Below the pieces are notes generated by a model. The model searched no databases. It saw only the letters and a program-made list of their open reading frames with translations, and had not been told where the DNA came from. Source: Rhodospirillales bacterium (GTDB lineage Bacteria; Pseudomonadota; Alphaproteobacteria; ATCC43930; CGMCC-115725). Taken from it: DNA of 64,000 nucleotides. A program made the translations under genes and the position numbers. The stretch is from the NCBI GenBank assembly GCA_027315365.1, contig DAHUYF010000146.1, positions 20,215 to 84,214 on the forward strand, in the 5' to 3' direction. The first letter of the stretch is position 1. The number at the start of each line of letters is the position of its first letter. Positions 36,035 through 45,466 of this stretch are shown piece by piece.

Positions 36035-36110
36035 GATGGCGTGAAGGCCGCGGCGAGCCTCGCCGTCGGCCGCAGAAGCACGTCATCATCCCATCGAGGC
36101 CAGGACGCGC

Positions 36111-38777
36111 ATGACCGAGCCGCAGACCCAGACCGCGCATCAACCCGTCCGGCGGGCGGATTACCGGCCGCCGGATTATCGCATCGAGACGGTGGCGCTC
36201 GATGTCGACCTTGCGCCCGAGACCACCCGGGTCAAGGCGACGCTGCGCCTCAGCGCCGTCCATGACCGCGCCGACGGCGTCCGGCCGCTGGTGCTCGACG
36301 GCGAGAAGCTCGAGCTGCTGTCCATCGCGCTGGACGGCAAGAGCCTCGGTGCCGACGACTATGCCGTCGACGAGAAGAGCCTCACGCTGCACCGCCCGCC
36401 GGCCTCGTTCACGCTGGCGATCGAGACCGCGATCCATCCCGCGGCGAACACCCAGCTCTCGGGGCTCTATGTTTCGAAGGGCGTGTTCTGCACCCAATGC
36501 GAGGCCGAAGGGTTTCGCCGCATCACCTATTTCCTCGACCGGCCGGATGTGATGGCGGTCTACCGTACCACCATCCGCGCCCCGCGCGCCGCCTGTCCGG
36601 TGCTGCTCTCGAACGGCAACCTCGTCGAGGAAGGCGCGCTCGCCGACGGGCGGCATTATGCGGTGTGGCACGATCCCTTCGCCAAGCCCTCCTATCTCTT
36701 CGCCCTGGTGGCCGGCGACCTCGCCTGGCGCGAGGACGCCTTCACGACGCGCTCGGGCCGCAGCGTGCGGCTGCGCATCTTCGTCGAGCACGGCAAGGAG
36801 GCGCGCACCCGCTATGCGATGGATGCGCTCAAGCGCGCGATGGCCTGGGATGAGACGCGCTTCGGCCTCGAATACGATCTCGACGGCTTCAACATCGTCG
36901 CGGTCAGCGACTTCAACATGGGCGCGATGGAGAACAAGAGCCTCAACATCTTCAACGACAGATACGTCCTCGCCGATCCCGAGACCGCGACCGACGCCGA
37001 CTATGCCGGCATCGAGACCGTGGTCGCGCACGAGTATTTCCACAACTGGACTGGCGATCGCATCACCTGCCGCGACTGGTTCCAGCTCAGCCTCAAGGAA
37101 GGGCTGACCGTGTTCCGCGACCAGGAGTTCTCCTCCGACATGCGCTCGCGCCCGGTGGAGCGCATCGGCGCGGTGCGCGCGCTGCGCGGGCGCCAGTTCG
37201 CCGAGGACGCCGGCCCGCTGGCGCATCCGGTGCGGCCCGATTCCTACATCGAGATCAACAATTTCTATACCGCGACGGTGTACCAGAAGGGCGCCGAGGT
37301 GATCCGCATGATGCACACCATCCTCGGCGAGGACGGGTTCCAGAAGGGCATGCGGCTCTATGTCGAGCGGCATGACGGAGAGGCGGTCACCTGCGACGAT
37401 TTCGCGGCCGCGATGGCGGATGCGAACCGGGTGGATTTCACCCAGTTCAAGCTCTGGTACAGCCAGGCGGGAACGCCGGAGGTCGAGATCGCCGGCCGCT
37501 ACGACAAGGCCGCCGGCGCCTATGAGCTCAGCGTGGCGCAGCATTGCAAGCCTACTCCGGGCCAGCCCGAGAAGGCGCCGATGCACATTCCTCTCGCGGT
37601 CGGGCTGCTCGACGCGCAGGGGCGCAGCATCGCGCTGCGCCTCGAGGGCGAGCCTGCCGCCGCCGCCGCGGCGGAGCGGGTGCTGAACCTCACCGCGGCG
37701 CGGCAGAGCTTCCGCTTCGTCAACCTGCCGGCGCCCAAAGCCCTCTCGCTCAACCGCGGCTTCTCGGCGCCGGTCGTCGTCAAGGCGGCGCAGGACGCCG
37801 AGGAGCGCGCCTTCCTGATGAGGCATGATCCGGACCCGTTCGCGCGCTGGGAAGCCGGCCAGCAATACGCGAGCGAACTGCTGCTGCGCGCCGTGGCGGC
37901 GCGCGGACAGGGCGGCGCCATGGCCTTCGATCGGGAATTCGTCGCGGCGCTGCGCGAGATCCTGCAGGATCGGGCGCTCGAGCCCGCCTTTGCCGCCGAG
38001 GCCATCACGCTGCCCGGCGAGGACTATCTCGCCGAGCGCATGGCGGTCGTCGACGCCGAGGGCATCCATGCGGCGCGCGAGGCGCTCCGGCGGACGGTTG
38101 CGGGCGCGCTCCAGGACGAGCTGTCGCGGGTTTATGCCGCCCATCCGGCGAGCGGTCCCTATAGCCCCGACGCGGCGCAGGCCGGGCGACGGGCGCTCAA
38201 GAACGCGGCGCTCGCCTATCTCGCGGCGCTGGCCGAGGACGATGCGAGCCTCGGCGCGGCGATCGTCGGCCAGTATCGACGCGCCGACAACATGACCGAC
38301 CGCATCGCCGCGCTGCGCCTCCTCGTCGATCTCGACGGGCCGGAGCGGCAGGCGGCGCTCGACGATTTCTACGCGCGCTTCCGCGGCGATCCGCTGGTGG
38401 TCGACAAATGGCTGGCGCTGCAGGCCGTCTCGTCGCGCCCCGATACGCTCCGGCGGGTGACGGAGCTGCTCGCGCATGATGCCTTCTCGCTGCGCAATCC
38501 CAACAAGGTGCGGGCGCTGATCGGCGGCTTCACCAGCGGCAATCCGCTGCACTATCACGCCGCCGACGGCTCCGGCTACGACTTCCACGCGGCGCGCACG
38601 ATCGAGCTCGACGCGATCAATCCCCAGGTCGCGGCCCGATTGCTCGCGCCGCTCGGGCGCTGGCGCCGCTTCGATGCGGGACGCCAGGCGAAGATGAAAG
38701 CGGCGCTCGAGCGGATCCTCGCCGCGCCGGCGCTGTCGCGCGACGTCTACGAGATCGCCAGCAAGTCGCTGTCGTAG
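36111..38777 (+). CDS. pepN: Aminopeptidase N (M1 family)
   Basis: 888 residues, normal for proteobacterial PepN. The exopeptidase motif GAMENK is near residue 271, and the zinc motif HEYFHNW starts at residue 307, with the third zinc ligand (Glu) further along in LKEGLTVFRDQEF. It removes N-terminal residues from peptides in the cytoplasm. The start at 36111 has AGGA upstream. It converges with a receiver-domain gene and is not functionally tied to the surrounding cob genes. Confidence 0.96.
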   Translation: MTEPQTQTAHQPVRRADYRPPDYRIETVALDVDLAPETTRVKATLRLSAVHDRADGVRPLVLDGEKLELLSIALDGKSLGADDYAVDEKSLTLHRPPASFTLAIETAIHPAANTQLSGLYVSKGVFCTQCEAEGFRRITYFLDRPDVMAVYRTTIRAPRAACPVLLSNGNLVEEGALADGRHYAVWHDPFAKPSYLFALVAGDLAWREDAFTTRSGRSVRLRIFVEHGKEARTRYAMDALKRAMAWDETRFGLEYDLDGFNIVAVSDFNMGAMENKSLNIFNDRYVLADPETATDADYAGIETVVAHEYFHNWTGDRITCRDWFQLSLKEGLTVFRDQEFSSDMRSRPVERIGAVRALRGRQFAEDAGPLAHPVRPDSYIEINNFYTATVYQKGAEVIRMMHTILGEDGFQKGMRLYVERHDGEAVTCDDFAAAMADANRVDFTQFKLWYSQAGTPEVEIAGRYDKAAGAYELSVAQHCKPTPGQPEKAPMHIPLAVGLLDAQGRSIALRLEGEPAAAAAAERVLNLTAARQSFRFVNLPAPKALSLNRGFSAPVVVKAAQDAEERAFLMRHDPDPFARWEAGQQYASELLLRAVAARGQGGAMAFDREFVAALREILQDRALEPAFAAEAITLPGEDYLAERMAVVDAEGIHAAREALRRTVAGALQDELSRVYAAHPASGPYSPDAAQAGRRALKNAALAYLAALAEDDASLGAAIVGQYRRADNMTDRIAALRLLVDLDGPERQAALDDFYARFRGDPLVVDKWLALQAVSSRPDTLRRVTELLAHDAFSLRNPNKVRALIGGFTSGNPLHYHAADGSGYDFHAARTIELDAINPQVAARLLAPLGRWRRFDAGRQAKMKAALERILAAPALSRDVYEIASKSLS

Positions 38778-38783
38778 CGCCGC

Positions 38784-39158
38784 TCAGGAGGCGGCGAGGA
38801 CGCGGGCGACGGTCGCGATCAGCTCGTCGGGGCGGAAGGGCTTGGCGAGCGCGGCGTGGGCGCCGAAGGTCTTCGCCATGTCGAGGAACATCAGGTTCTG
38901 CGAGCCGCCGCCGCCGGAGATGGCGATGATCTTGGTGCCGGGCGAGCGGTCGAGCACCTCGCGGATCGTCTCGATCCCCTCCTTCTGCGGCATCAGGATG
39001 TCGGTGATGATGAGGTCGGGCTTGGCGTCCGTCATCCGCGCCATGCCCACATGGCCGTTCTCCGCCTCCAGCAGCACATGGCCGCCGGCGCGGAGCACGC
39101 GCAGGATGAGCCGCCGCATCGCCGGGTCGTCATCGATCACCAGTATCGTCGCCATCAT
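38784..39158 (-). CDS. Stand-alone CheY-like receiver domain protein
   Basis: 124 residues forming only a receiver domain. The acidic pocket is VIDDD near the N-terminus, the phospho-acceptor Asp is in LIITDILMP, and the conserved Lys is in ALAKPFRPDEL. AISGGGG replaces the more common threonine loop. There is no output domain, so it should act through protein contacts. Start 39158 (MMAT) is used; 39155 is equally possible. No histidine kinase gene adjoins it. Confidence 0.88.
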   Translation of the reverse strand: MMATILVIDDDPAMRRLILRVLRAGGHVLLEAENGHVGMARMTDAKPDLIITDILMPQKEGIETIREVLDRSPGTKIIAISGGGGSQNLMFLDMAKTFGAHAALAKPFRPDELIATVARVLAAS

Positions 39159-39299
39159 CGGCCTTCGCTGCCGTTGGGGCCGGCGCGAGGATGGTAGATC
39201 AATTGCGGCGGACGCACACCCCCGCGCATGGTTTCCGGCGGAACTGTGATCAAATGGTGTGCGGTGTCGCATGCGGTTGCATGCTGCCGTGATCTCCTC

Positions 39300-39869
39300 C
39301 TATTCCGACCGCGCCGTCTGCAGCGCGCGCAGCGCGTTGGGACGGCCCGCGGCGTAGCTGCTCGCGTCGTGGCCGCTGAAATCCTGCTTCCTGGGATCGG
39401 CGCCGGCCTTGAGCAGCGCCTTCACCGCCGCCCCCTGGTTGGCGCCCGCCGCCAGCATCAGCGGCGTGATGCCCTGCTGGTTGCCGGCGTCGACCGGCGC
39501 CTTGGCGTGGAGCAGCAGGGCGATCGCGTCGAGCTGGCCGGCTTCCGCCGCCCAATGCAGCGGCGTCGAGCCGGTCTTGTCGCGGAAGTCGGTGCGCGCG
39601 CCGCCATCGAGCAGCATCTGGATCATCACCATGTTGCCGAAGCCCGCGGCGTAGTCGAGCGGCGAGCGGCCCTGGCTGTCGACGAAGTTCGGACTGTCGC
39701 CGCGATGCACGAAGGCGGCGACCTCGTCGGTCTTGTTCTGCGCCGCGACCGTCGCCATGGTCGAAAAATCGAACATCTTCTGCTGCTCCTGCGCCGTCAC
39801 CGGTGCCGCGCCGAGCGCCAGGACGAGCGCCGCCGCCAGCGCCGCGCCACGAATGTCTACCGCCTTCAT
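39300..39869 (-). CDS. Exported ankyrin-repeat protein, coupled to cobK
   Basis: 189 residues. A signal peptide (about residues 1-26, ending PVTAQ) is followed by about four ankyrin repeats with recognisable cores: GRSPLDYAAGFGN, GSTPLHWAAEAGQ, GITPLMLAAGANQ and the final GHDASSYAAGR. It is probably a periplasmic protein-binding module. Its ATG overlaps the cobK stop (ATGA), so translation is coupled to a cobalamin enzyme. Its partner is unknown. Confidence 0.85.
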   Translation of the reverse strand: MKAVDIRGAALAAALVLALGAAPVTAQEQQKMFDFSTMATVAAQNKTDEVAAFVHRGDSPNFVDSQGRSPLDYAAGFGNMVMIQMLLDGGARTDFRDKTGSTPLHWAAEAGQLDAIALLLHAKAPVDAGNQQGITPLMLAAGANQGAAVKALLKAGADPRKQDFSGHDASSYAAGRPNALRALQTARSE

Positions 39870-40666
39870 CGCATGACCTCCTCTTTCCGGTTGCCGGCCG
39901 CCGCGGCGAGCCGCGACGCCAGCCAGTCGAGCGCCGCCGCCACGCCGTCGACGCGCTCACCGGGCGTCGGCGGCGGCCGGCGGACCATCACCACCGGCAG
40001 CTCGCGCTCGCGCGCGGCGACGAGCTTGGCCTCGGTGGCTGCACCGCCGCTCGCCTTGGCGACCAGGACCTCGATCGCATGGCGCCGTAAGATACGCCGT
40101 TCCTCCTCCAGGTTGAAAGGGCCGCGTCCCAGCAGGACGTCGCACTGGGCGAGCGGCAGGGGCTCGCCTGGCGGGTCGACGAGCCGCACCAGGAAGCGAT
40201 GCTGCGTCAGCCCGGCGAAGACGCCGAGCTCGCGCCGCCCGACGGTGAGCCAGACGCGGCGGCCGAGCTGCGGCAGCACGCGCGCCGCGCCGGCGAGATC
40301 CTCGACCTCGATCCAGCGGTCGAGCGGATGGCGCGGCCATTCCGGCCGCAGCAGCAGCAGGCGCGGCACGCCGGCGGCGGCGCAGGCCGCCGCCGCCTGC
40401 GCCGAGATCTGCGCGGCGAAGGGATGGGTGGCGTCGATCACGAGATCGACGCGTTCGGCGGCGAGATAGCGGGCGAGCCCCTCGCTGCCGCCGAAGCCGC
40501 CGATGCGCACCCGGCCGGCGATCGCCGCCGGATGCTCGGTGCGCCCGGCGAGCGAGGTGGTGACGGCGAGACGCGGCGCGAGACGCGGCGCCGCCGCGGC
40601 CAGCGCCGCGGCCTCGGCGGTGCCGCCGAGGATGAGGAGATGCGCCGCGCGCTCAGACCCCGGCAC
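39866..40666 (-). CDS. cobK: Precorrin-6A reductase
   Basis: 266 residues from a GTG at 40666. It reduces the C18-C19 double bond with NADPH. Signatures are HLLILGGTAEAAAL, VDLVIDATHPFAAQISAQAAAAC, LLLLRPEWPR and the later AKASGGAATEAKLVAARE, all typical of CobK/CbiJ. It overlaps the end of cbiD by 14 bp, and its stop overlaps the ankyrin gene start. The longer open frame upstream lies within cbiD and is Arg-rich, so it is rejected. Confidence 0.92.
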   Translation of the reverse strand: MPGSERAAHLLILGGTAEAAALAAAAPRLAPRLAVTTSLAGRTEHPAAIAGRVRIGGFGGSEGLARYLAAERVDLVIDATHPFAAQISAQAAAACAAAGVPRLLLLRPEWPRHPLDRWIEVEDLAGAARVLPQLGRRVWLTVGRRELGVFAGLTQHRFLVRLVDPPGEPLPLAQCDVLLGRGPFNLEEERRILRRHAIEVLVAKASGGAATEAKLVAARERELPVVMVRRPPPTPGERVDGVAAALDWLASRLAAAAGNRKEEVMR

Positions 40667-41744
40667 GGGCCAGCGCCTCGCCCTGCCGGTCGAAGACGAC
40701 GACATCGACATCGACGCCACCGGCCAGCGTCGCCAGCGCCACCTCGCGCGCCGCGCCGGCGACGCGCCGGGCGAGCTCTCCCCGCCGCGCGCCGGCGAGC
40801 GCCAGCACCTCGCCGGCGCCGCCGGCCGCCCGCGCTGCGGCGATGGCGGCGGCATCGCAGCCGAGCTGCTCCAGCATCAGGGCGAGCGCCGCGGCATCGA
40901 TCCGGCTCCGCCCGGAATGGAGATCGAGATGCCCGGCGGCAAGCTTCGCCAGCTTGGCGAAGCCGCCGGCCAGCGTCAGCCGCGGCACCGGATGGCGGCG
41001 CAGGTATTTGAGCGTGCCGCCGACGAAATCGCCCATGTCGATGAGCGCCGTCTCGGGCAGGTCGTAGAGGCGCTGCACCGCCTTTTCCGAGGTCGAGCCG
41101 GTGGCGGCGGCGAGATGCTCGAGCCCGGCCGCGCGCGCGACGTCGATGCCGCGATGGATCGAGTGGATCCAGGCGGCGCAGGAATAGGGCGTGACGATGC
41201 CGCTGGTGCCGAGGATGGAGAGACCGCCGATGATGCCGAGCCGTGCGTTGAGCGTCTTGGCCGCGAGATCCTCGCCGCCGGGGATCGAGAGCCGCACCAC
41301 GAGATCGGCCGGCAGCTCGCTCTCGGCCGCCTCGGCGGCGTCCTCCAGCGCCTCCGCGATCATGGCGCGCGGCCCGGCGGTGATCGCCGGCTCGCCGACC
41401 TCCAGCGGCAGGCCCGGCCGCGTCACCCGGCCGACGCCCGGGCCAGCCTCGAAGCGCAGCCCGCTGCCGGCGCGGCCGCGGGCGATCTCGGCGACCACCA
41501 GCGCGCCATGGGTCACGTCGGGGTCGTCGCCGGCGTCCTTGACGATGCCGGCGCGCGCCGTCTCTCCCCGGCGCTCCTTCAGCGCCAGCGCGAAGCTCGG
41601 CCGCTCGCCGCCGGGCAGCCGGATGGCGACGGGATCGGGGAAGGCGCCGGTGAGCAGCGCCTCCAGCGCCGCCCGCGCCGCCGCCGCGGCGCAGGCGCCG
41701 GTGGTCCAGCCGCGCCGCAAGCTCCCGGTCGGTCGCCGTGCCAT
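40653..41744 (-). CDS. cbiD: Cobalt-precorrin-5B C1-methyltransferase
   Basis: 363 residues. The N-terminal LRRGWTTGACAAAAARAAL is the CbiD hallmark, with TLNARLGIIGGLSILGTSGIV and YSCAAWIHSIHRGIDVARAAG further on. It methylates C1 in the anaerobic (cobalt-early) route, doing the job of the unrelated CobF in the aerobic route. It is divergent from cobA across 70 bp and overlaps cobK, so the reverse-strand unit is cbiD-cobK-ankyrin. Confidence 0.95.
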   Translation of the reverse strand: MARRPTGSLRRGWTTGACAAAAARAALEALLTGAFPDPVAIRLPGGERPSFALALKERRGETARAGIVKDAGDDPDVTHGALVVAEIARGRAGSGLRFEAGPGVGRVTRPGLPLEVGEPAITAGPRAMIAEALEDAAEAAESELPADLVVRLSIPGGEDLAAKTLNARLGIIGGLSILGTSGIVTPYSCAAWIHSIHRGIDVARAAGLEHLAAATGSTSEKAVQRLYDLPETALIDMGDFVGGTLKYLRRHPVPRLTLAGGFAKLAKLAAGHLDLHSGRSRIDAAALALMLEQLGCDAAAIAAARAAGGAGEVLALAGARRGELARRVAGAAREVALATLAGGVDVDVVVFDRQGEALARAGV

Positions 41745-41814
41745 GGGCCGATATCCTATGGGATCGCCGGTGCCGTGACTACCCGCGCCGGCCGCCGTGC
41801 GGTAGTCTCCGGCG

Positions 41815-42621
41815 ATGGAGCTGCCGCCGCTGGATCTGCCGGAATTCGCGCCGGGCTCGGTCTGGCTGGTCGGTGCCGGGCCGGGCGATCCCGGGCTGTT
41901 GTCGCTGCTGGCGCTGCACGCGCTGCGCCATGCCGATGTCGTGGTCTATGACGCGCTGGTCGACGACCGCATCCTGGCGCTGGCGCGGCCGGAGGCGGTG
42001 CTCGACTTCGCCGGCAAGCGCGGCGGCAGGCCCTCGCCGCAGCAGCCCGCCATCTCCGGGCGGCTGGTGCAGCTGGCGCGGGCCGGGCGCCGCGTGCTGC
42101 GCCTCAAGGGCGGCGACCCCTTCGTCTTCGGCCGCGGCGGCGAGGAGGCGCTGGCGCTGGTCGCTGCGGGCATTCCCTTCCGCGTGGTGCCGGGCATCAC
42201 CGCGGCCATCGGCGGCCTCGCCTATGCCGGCATTCCCGCCACCCATCGCAGCATCAACTCGGCGGTGACCTTCGTCACCGGCCATGCCAGCGACGGCGAG
42301 CCGCCGGACGGCCTCGACTGGACGGCGCTGGCGAAGGGTGCGCCGGTGCTGGTGCTCTACATGGCCTTGAAGCATCTCGACGCCATCGCGCGGCGCCTGA
42401 TCGCCGCCGGCCGGCGGCCGGACGAGCCGGTGGCGGTGGTCAGCAAGGCGACCACCCCCGCCCAGCGCGTGCTCGTGACCACGCTCGCCCGTGCCGCCGC
42501 CGACGTCGCCGCCGCCAGCATCGAGCCGCCGGCCATCGTCGCGGTCGGCGAGGCGGTGCGGCTGCGCGCCAGCCTTGACTGGCTTGCCGCCGCGCCGTCC
42601 GAGCCGAGCGCCGCCCGCTGA
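41815..42621 (+). CDS. cobA: Uroporphyrinogen-III C-methyltransferase (SUMT)
   Basis: 268 residues, stand-alone without a CysG Fe-chelatase domain. SUMT motifs are VWLVGAGPGDPGLLSLLAL, DVVVYDALVDDRIL, LRLKGGDPFVFGRGGEEA, and VPGITAAIGGLAYAGIP followed by THR. It doubly methylates uroporphyrinogen III to precorrin-2, the entry to siroheme and cobalamin. It is divergent from cbiD, so both may share a control region. Confidence 0.95.
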   Translation: MELPPLDLPEFAPGSVWLVGAGPGDPGLLSLLALHALRHADVVVYDALVDDRILALARPEAVLDFAGKRGGRPSPQQPAISGRLVQLARAGRRVLRLKGGDPFVFGRGGEEALALVAAGIPFRVVPGITAAIGGLAYAGIPATHRSINSAVTFVTGHASDGEPPDGLDWTALAKGAPVLVLYMALKHLDAIARRLIAAGRRPDEPVAVVSKATTPAQRVLVTTLARAAADVAAASIEPPAIVAVGEAVRLRASLDWLAAAPSEPSAAR

Positions 42622-42673
42622 ACCTCGCGCCGCCGCCGCTCGTTTCCCAGGGAGACGGCAACGGAGTGGCATC

Positions 42674-43213
42674 ATGGCCGAGACGACGATGCGCGAGGCG
42701 GTTGCAGCCTTCGACGATCCGGCGGCGCTCGAGGCCGCGGTCTCGGAGCTGCAGGGCAGCGGCTTCAACCGCGCCGATATCAGCTTGCTCGCCCGCGACG
42801 GGCTGACCGCCGCCCATGCCGAGGCGCCGGCGGTCGAGGACGATCCCGCGGCGCCGCACGCGGCGGTGATCGACGAAACCGACATCCGCCAGCGCCGCAC
42901 CCTCGAGGTCGGCATGGCGGCGACCATCGCCGCCTTCGCCGCGGCCGGCTTCACCGTCATGAGCGGCGGCGCCACGCTGGCGGCGGCGGGCGCCGCGTCG
43001 GCGGCGATGGGCGGCGTCGGCGGGCTCGGCGCGCTCATCGGCAAGGCCTGGGGCGCGGGGCAGCAGGCCTTCCTGCGCGAGCAGCTCGAGCGCGGCGGCA
43101 TCCTGCTCTGGGTGCGCACCCCCGACGCCGATGCCGAGGCGCGCGCCTGCGCCGTGCTGCGCCGCCACGCCGCGCACGATGTGCATGTGCACGAGGTGAC
43201 GGCGGGGCGATAA
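42674..43213 (+). CDS. General stress protein 17M/YflT-like domain protein with a hydrophobic glycine-rich segment
   Basis: 179 residues. The N-terminal part (AAFDDPAALEAAVSELQGSG followed by DISLLAR) resembles the YflT/GSP17M domain. The middle holds a long Gly/Ala-rich hydrophobic stretch (around residues 75-120), like a membrane-inserting or glycine-zipper hairpin. The C-terminus is again hydrophilic (ILLWVRTPDADAEARA, then HDVHVHEV). GGAG at good spacing precedes the ATG at 42674. Function is unknown; such proteins are often stress-linked. Confidence 0.7.
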   Translation: MAETTMREAVAAFDDPAALEAAVSELQGSGFNRADISLLARDGLTAAHAEAPAVEDDPAAPHAAVIDETDIRQRRTLEVGMAATIAAFAAAGFTVMSGGATLAAAGAASAAMGGVGGLGALIGKAWGAGQQAFLREQLERGGILLWVRTPDADAEARACAVLRRHAAHDVHVHEVTAGR

Positions 43214-43256
43214 GGGGGCTGGTCAGCTCGCGCGGCGGCGGCCAAGATGCGGCTCC

Positions 43257-43586
43257 ATGACCCTCGCCGGCGGAAACCTCTTCGCCGCTCTGCCGCCGCC
43301 CGCCCCGGCCGAGGAGATCGTCGCGCTGCTGGAGGCACCGGGTCTGCGCCTCGAGCGCATCGTCTCCACCGGCCAGGCGACGCCGGCCGGCGACTGGCTG
43401 GAGCAGGAGCACGACGAGTGGGTGGTGCTGCTGCGCGGTGCCGCCGGGCTGCGCCTTGACGGCGAGGCCCATCCCCGCCTGCTCGCGGCCGGCGACTATC
43501 TGCGCATTCCCGCCCATTGCCGGCACCGGGTGGAATGGACCGCGCCCGGCGAAGCGACGGTCTGGCTCGCGCTTCACGTCCGCTGA
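43257..43586 (+). CDS. Small cupin domain protein
   Basis: 109 residues, a single cupin barrel. Motif 1 is HDEWVVLLRGAAGL, with a Glu/Asp pattern rather than two full histidines. Motif 2 is LRIPAHCRHRVEWT. The family often binds small metabolites or a metal. It lies 43 bp after the stress-type gene and converges on the TRAP transporter. The same type is sometimes labelled a phosphoribosylaminoimidazole carboxylase-like cupin, but nothing here supports a purine role. Confidence 0.8.
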   Translation: MTLAGGNLFAALPPPAPAEEIVALLEAPGLRLERIVSTGQATPAGDWLEQEHDEWVVLLRGAAGLRLDGEAHPRLLAAGDYLRIPAHCRHRVEWTAPGEATVWLALHVR

Positions 43587-43608
43587 CGCGCTACCGATTG
43601 TCGGCACC

Positions 43609-45465
43609 CTACAGGAAGCCGATCGACAGCCACGGCGCCGCGGCGACAAGGATCAGCGCCAGCAGCAGCGCACCGAGATAGGGCCAGATCCGGATCATCG
43701 CCGCCTCGGGCGCGACCCGGCCGATGGCGCAGGCGGCGTAGAATCCCACGCCGAAGGGCGGCGCGAAGAGGCCGATCCCCATGGCGAGGATCACCACCAT
43801 GGCGTAGTGCACGTCGTGGATATGGAGCGCGCGCGACACCGGGAAGAGCAGCGGCCCGAACAGCACCACGGCCGGAATGCCCTCGAGCACCGAGCCGAGC
43901 ACGGCAAAGGCCAGGATCGAGGCGGCGAGGAAGCCGGCGCGGCCGCCGGGCAGGCCCGCCATGAAGGCGGCGAGCCTGACCGAGAAGCCGGATTGCGTCA
44001 GCGCCCAGGCCATGGCTGTTGCGGTGCCGATGATCAGCAGGATGGCGCCCGACAGCGCCGCCGTGTCGACCAGCATCGGATAGAGCCGCCGCCACTCGAA
44101 CCGGCGGTAGAGCGCGAGCCCGGCCAGCGCGGCATAGACGACGCCGATGGTGGACACCTCGGTCGCGGTGGCGACGCCGTCGACCACCGCGGCGCGGATG
44201 ACCACCGGCAGCAGCAGCGCCGGCAGCGCCACGACGAAGGCGCGCGCCACCTGGCGCGGCGTGGCGCGCGTCACGCCGGAGAGGTCCTCGCCGCGCGAGC
44301 GCCACCGGGCCAGCGCCATCAGCGCCAGCGCCAGCACCGCCGCCGGCACCAGCCCGCCGTTGAAGAGCGCGGCGATCGAGATGCCGGTGACCGAGCCGAT
44401 GGTCAGCAGCACGATGCTCGGCGGTATGGTCTCCGACATCGCCGCCGCGGCGGCGAGCAGCGCCACCAGCTCGCCCGGCGGAGCACCGCGCCGCTTCATC
44501 TCCGGGAACAGCACCGGCGCCACCGCCGCCATGTCGGCCGCCTTGGAGCCGGAGATGCCGGAGACGAGATACATCGCGCCCAGCAGCACGCAGGCGAGGC
44601 CGCCGCGCACATGGCCGACCAGCGCCGCCAGAAAATCGACCATGGCACGCGCCAGTCCGGTCATCTCGACCAGCAGGCCGAGAAACACGAAGAGCGGCAC
44701 GGCGAGCAGGATGAGATGCGACATGCCCTCGTCCATGCGCCCGATGACGACGACCAGCGGCACGCGCGTCATCAGCGCCAGGTACGACAGAGTGGCGACG
44801 CCGAAGGCGAAGGCGATCGGCACGCCGATGGCGATGGCGAGCGCCACCAGCGCCACGAAGAAGACGACGAGGTTGTAATGACCGAGCGCCAGCAGCGCCG
44901 GCCGCGCCAGGACCAGCGCCGCCGCCACCGCCGCGACGATGACGAGCGCGGCCGCCGCCTGGGCGGCGCTGGCGCGCTCCGCCAGCCGGGCCAGCGCGAT
45001 CGCCATCATCAGCGCCGATCCGACCTCGATGGCGGCGGCGCGCAGGCTGTTGTGCAGCGCCATCGCCGGCGTCAGGATCGCCCATTCCTCGACGACATAG
45101 CGATGCGCCGGCAGCAGCACCAGCGCGACGAAGATCACGACCACCAGCGCCGCCACGGTCTCGAGCAGCGCGCGCGGCGAGGCCGGCAGCAGCGCGGCGA
45201 GCGCCGTCAGGCGCATGTGCTCGCCGCGGCGCAGCGCGATCACCGCGCCGAGCATGGCGAGCCACAGGAACAGGATCGAGGCGAGCTCGTCGCTCCAGGT
45301 CAGCGGCGCATGGAAGACATAGCGCGACACCACGCCGGCGAAGAGCACGACGATCTCCAGCGCCAGCAGCACCGCCGCCGGCACTTCGGTGATCGCCGCG
45401 AGCGCCCGGTCGAGCCCGGCGGCGCGGCGCGGCCGGTCGGCCGCTTGCTCGCGTGCCGCCGCCAT
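43609..45465 (-). CDS. TRAP transporter permease, fused DctQ-DctM
   Basis: 618 residues. The N-terminal 190 residues form the four-helix small subunit (VVSRYVFHAPLTWSDELASILFLW is the DctQ hallmark; only part is conserved). The rest is the 12-helix large permease DctM, with VPLFVFLGLLVEMTGLARAM, SGISGSKAADMAAV and SETIPPSIVLLTIGS. Fused QM subunits are a known variant. The start at 45465 lies one base after the dctP stop. It imports an organic acid using an ion gradient; the substrate is unknown. Confidence 0.92.
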   Translation of the reverse strand: MAAAREQAADRPRRAAGLDRALAAITEVPAAVLLALEIVVLFAGVVSRYVFHAPLTWSDELASILFLWLAMLGAVIALRRGEHMRLTALAALLPASPRALLETVAALVVVIFVALVLLPAHRYVVEEWAILTPAMALHNSLRAAAIEVGSALMMAIALARLAERASAAQAAAALVIVAAVAAALVLARPALLALGHYNLVVFFVALVALAIAIGVPIAFAFGVATLSYLALMTRVPLVVVIGRMDEGMSHLILLAVPLFVFLGLLVEMTGLARAMVDFLAALVGHVRGGLACVLLGAMYLVSGISGSKAADMAAVAPVLFPEMKRRGAPPGELVALLAAAAAMSETIPPSIVLLTIGSVTGISIAALFNGGLVPAAVLALALMALARWRSRGEDLSGVTRATPRQVARAFVVALPALLLPVVIRAAVVDGVATATEVSTIGVVYAALAGLALYRRFEWRRLYPMLVDTAALSGAILLIIGTATAMAWALTQSGFSVRLAAFMAGLPGGRAGFLAASILAFAVLGSVLEGIPAVVLFGPLLFPVSRALHIHDVHYAMVVILAMGIGLFAPPFGVGFYAACAIGRVAPEAAMIRIWPYLGALLLALILVAAAPWLSIGFL

Positions 45466-45466
45466 C

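Noticed and set aside
35943..38588. 881-codon open frame opposite pepN
   Set aside because: Antisense shadow of pepN. The plus strand has GAMENK and HEYFHNW at the right spacing.
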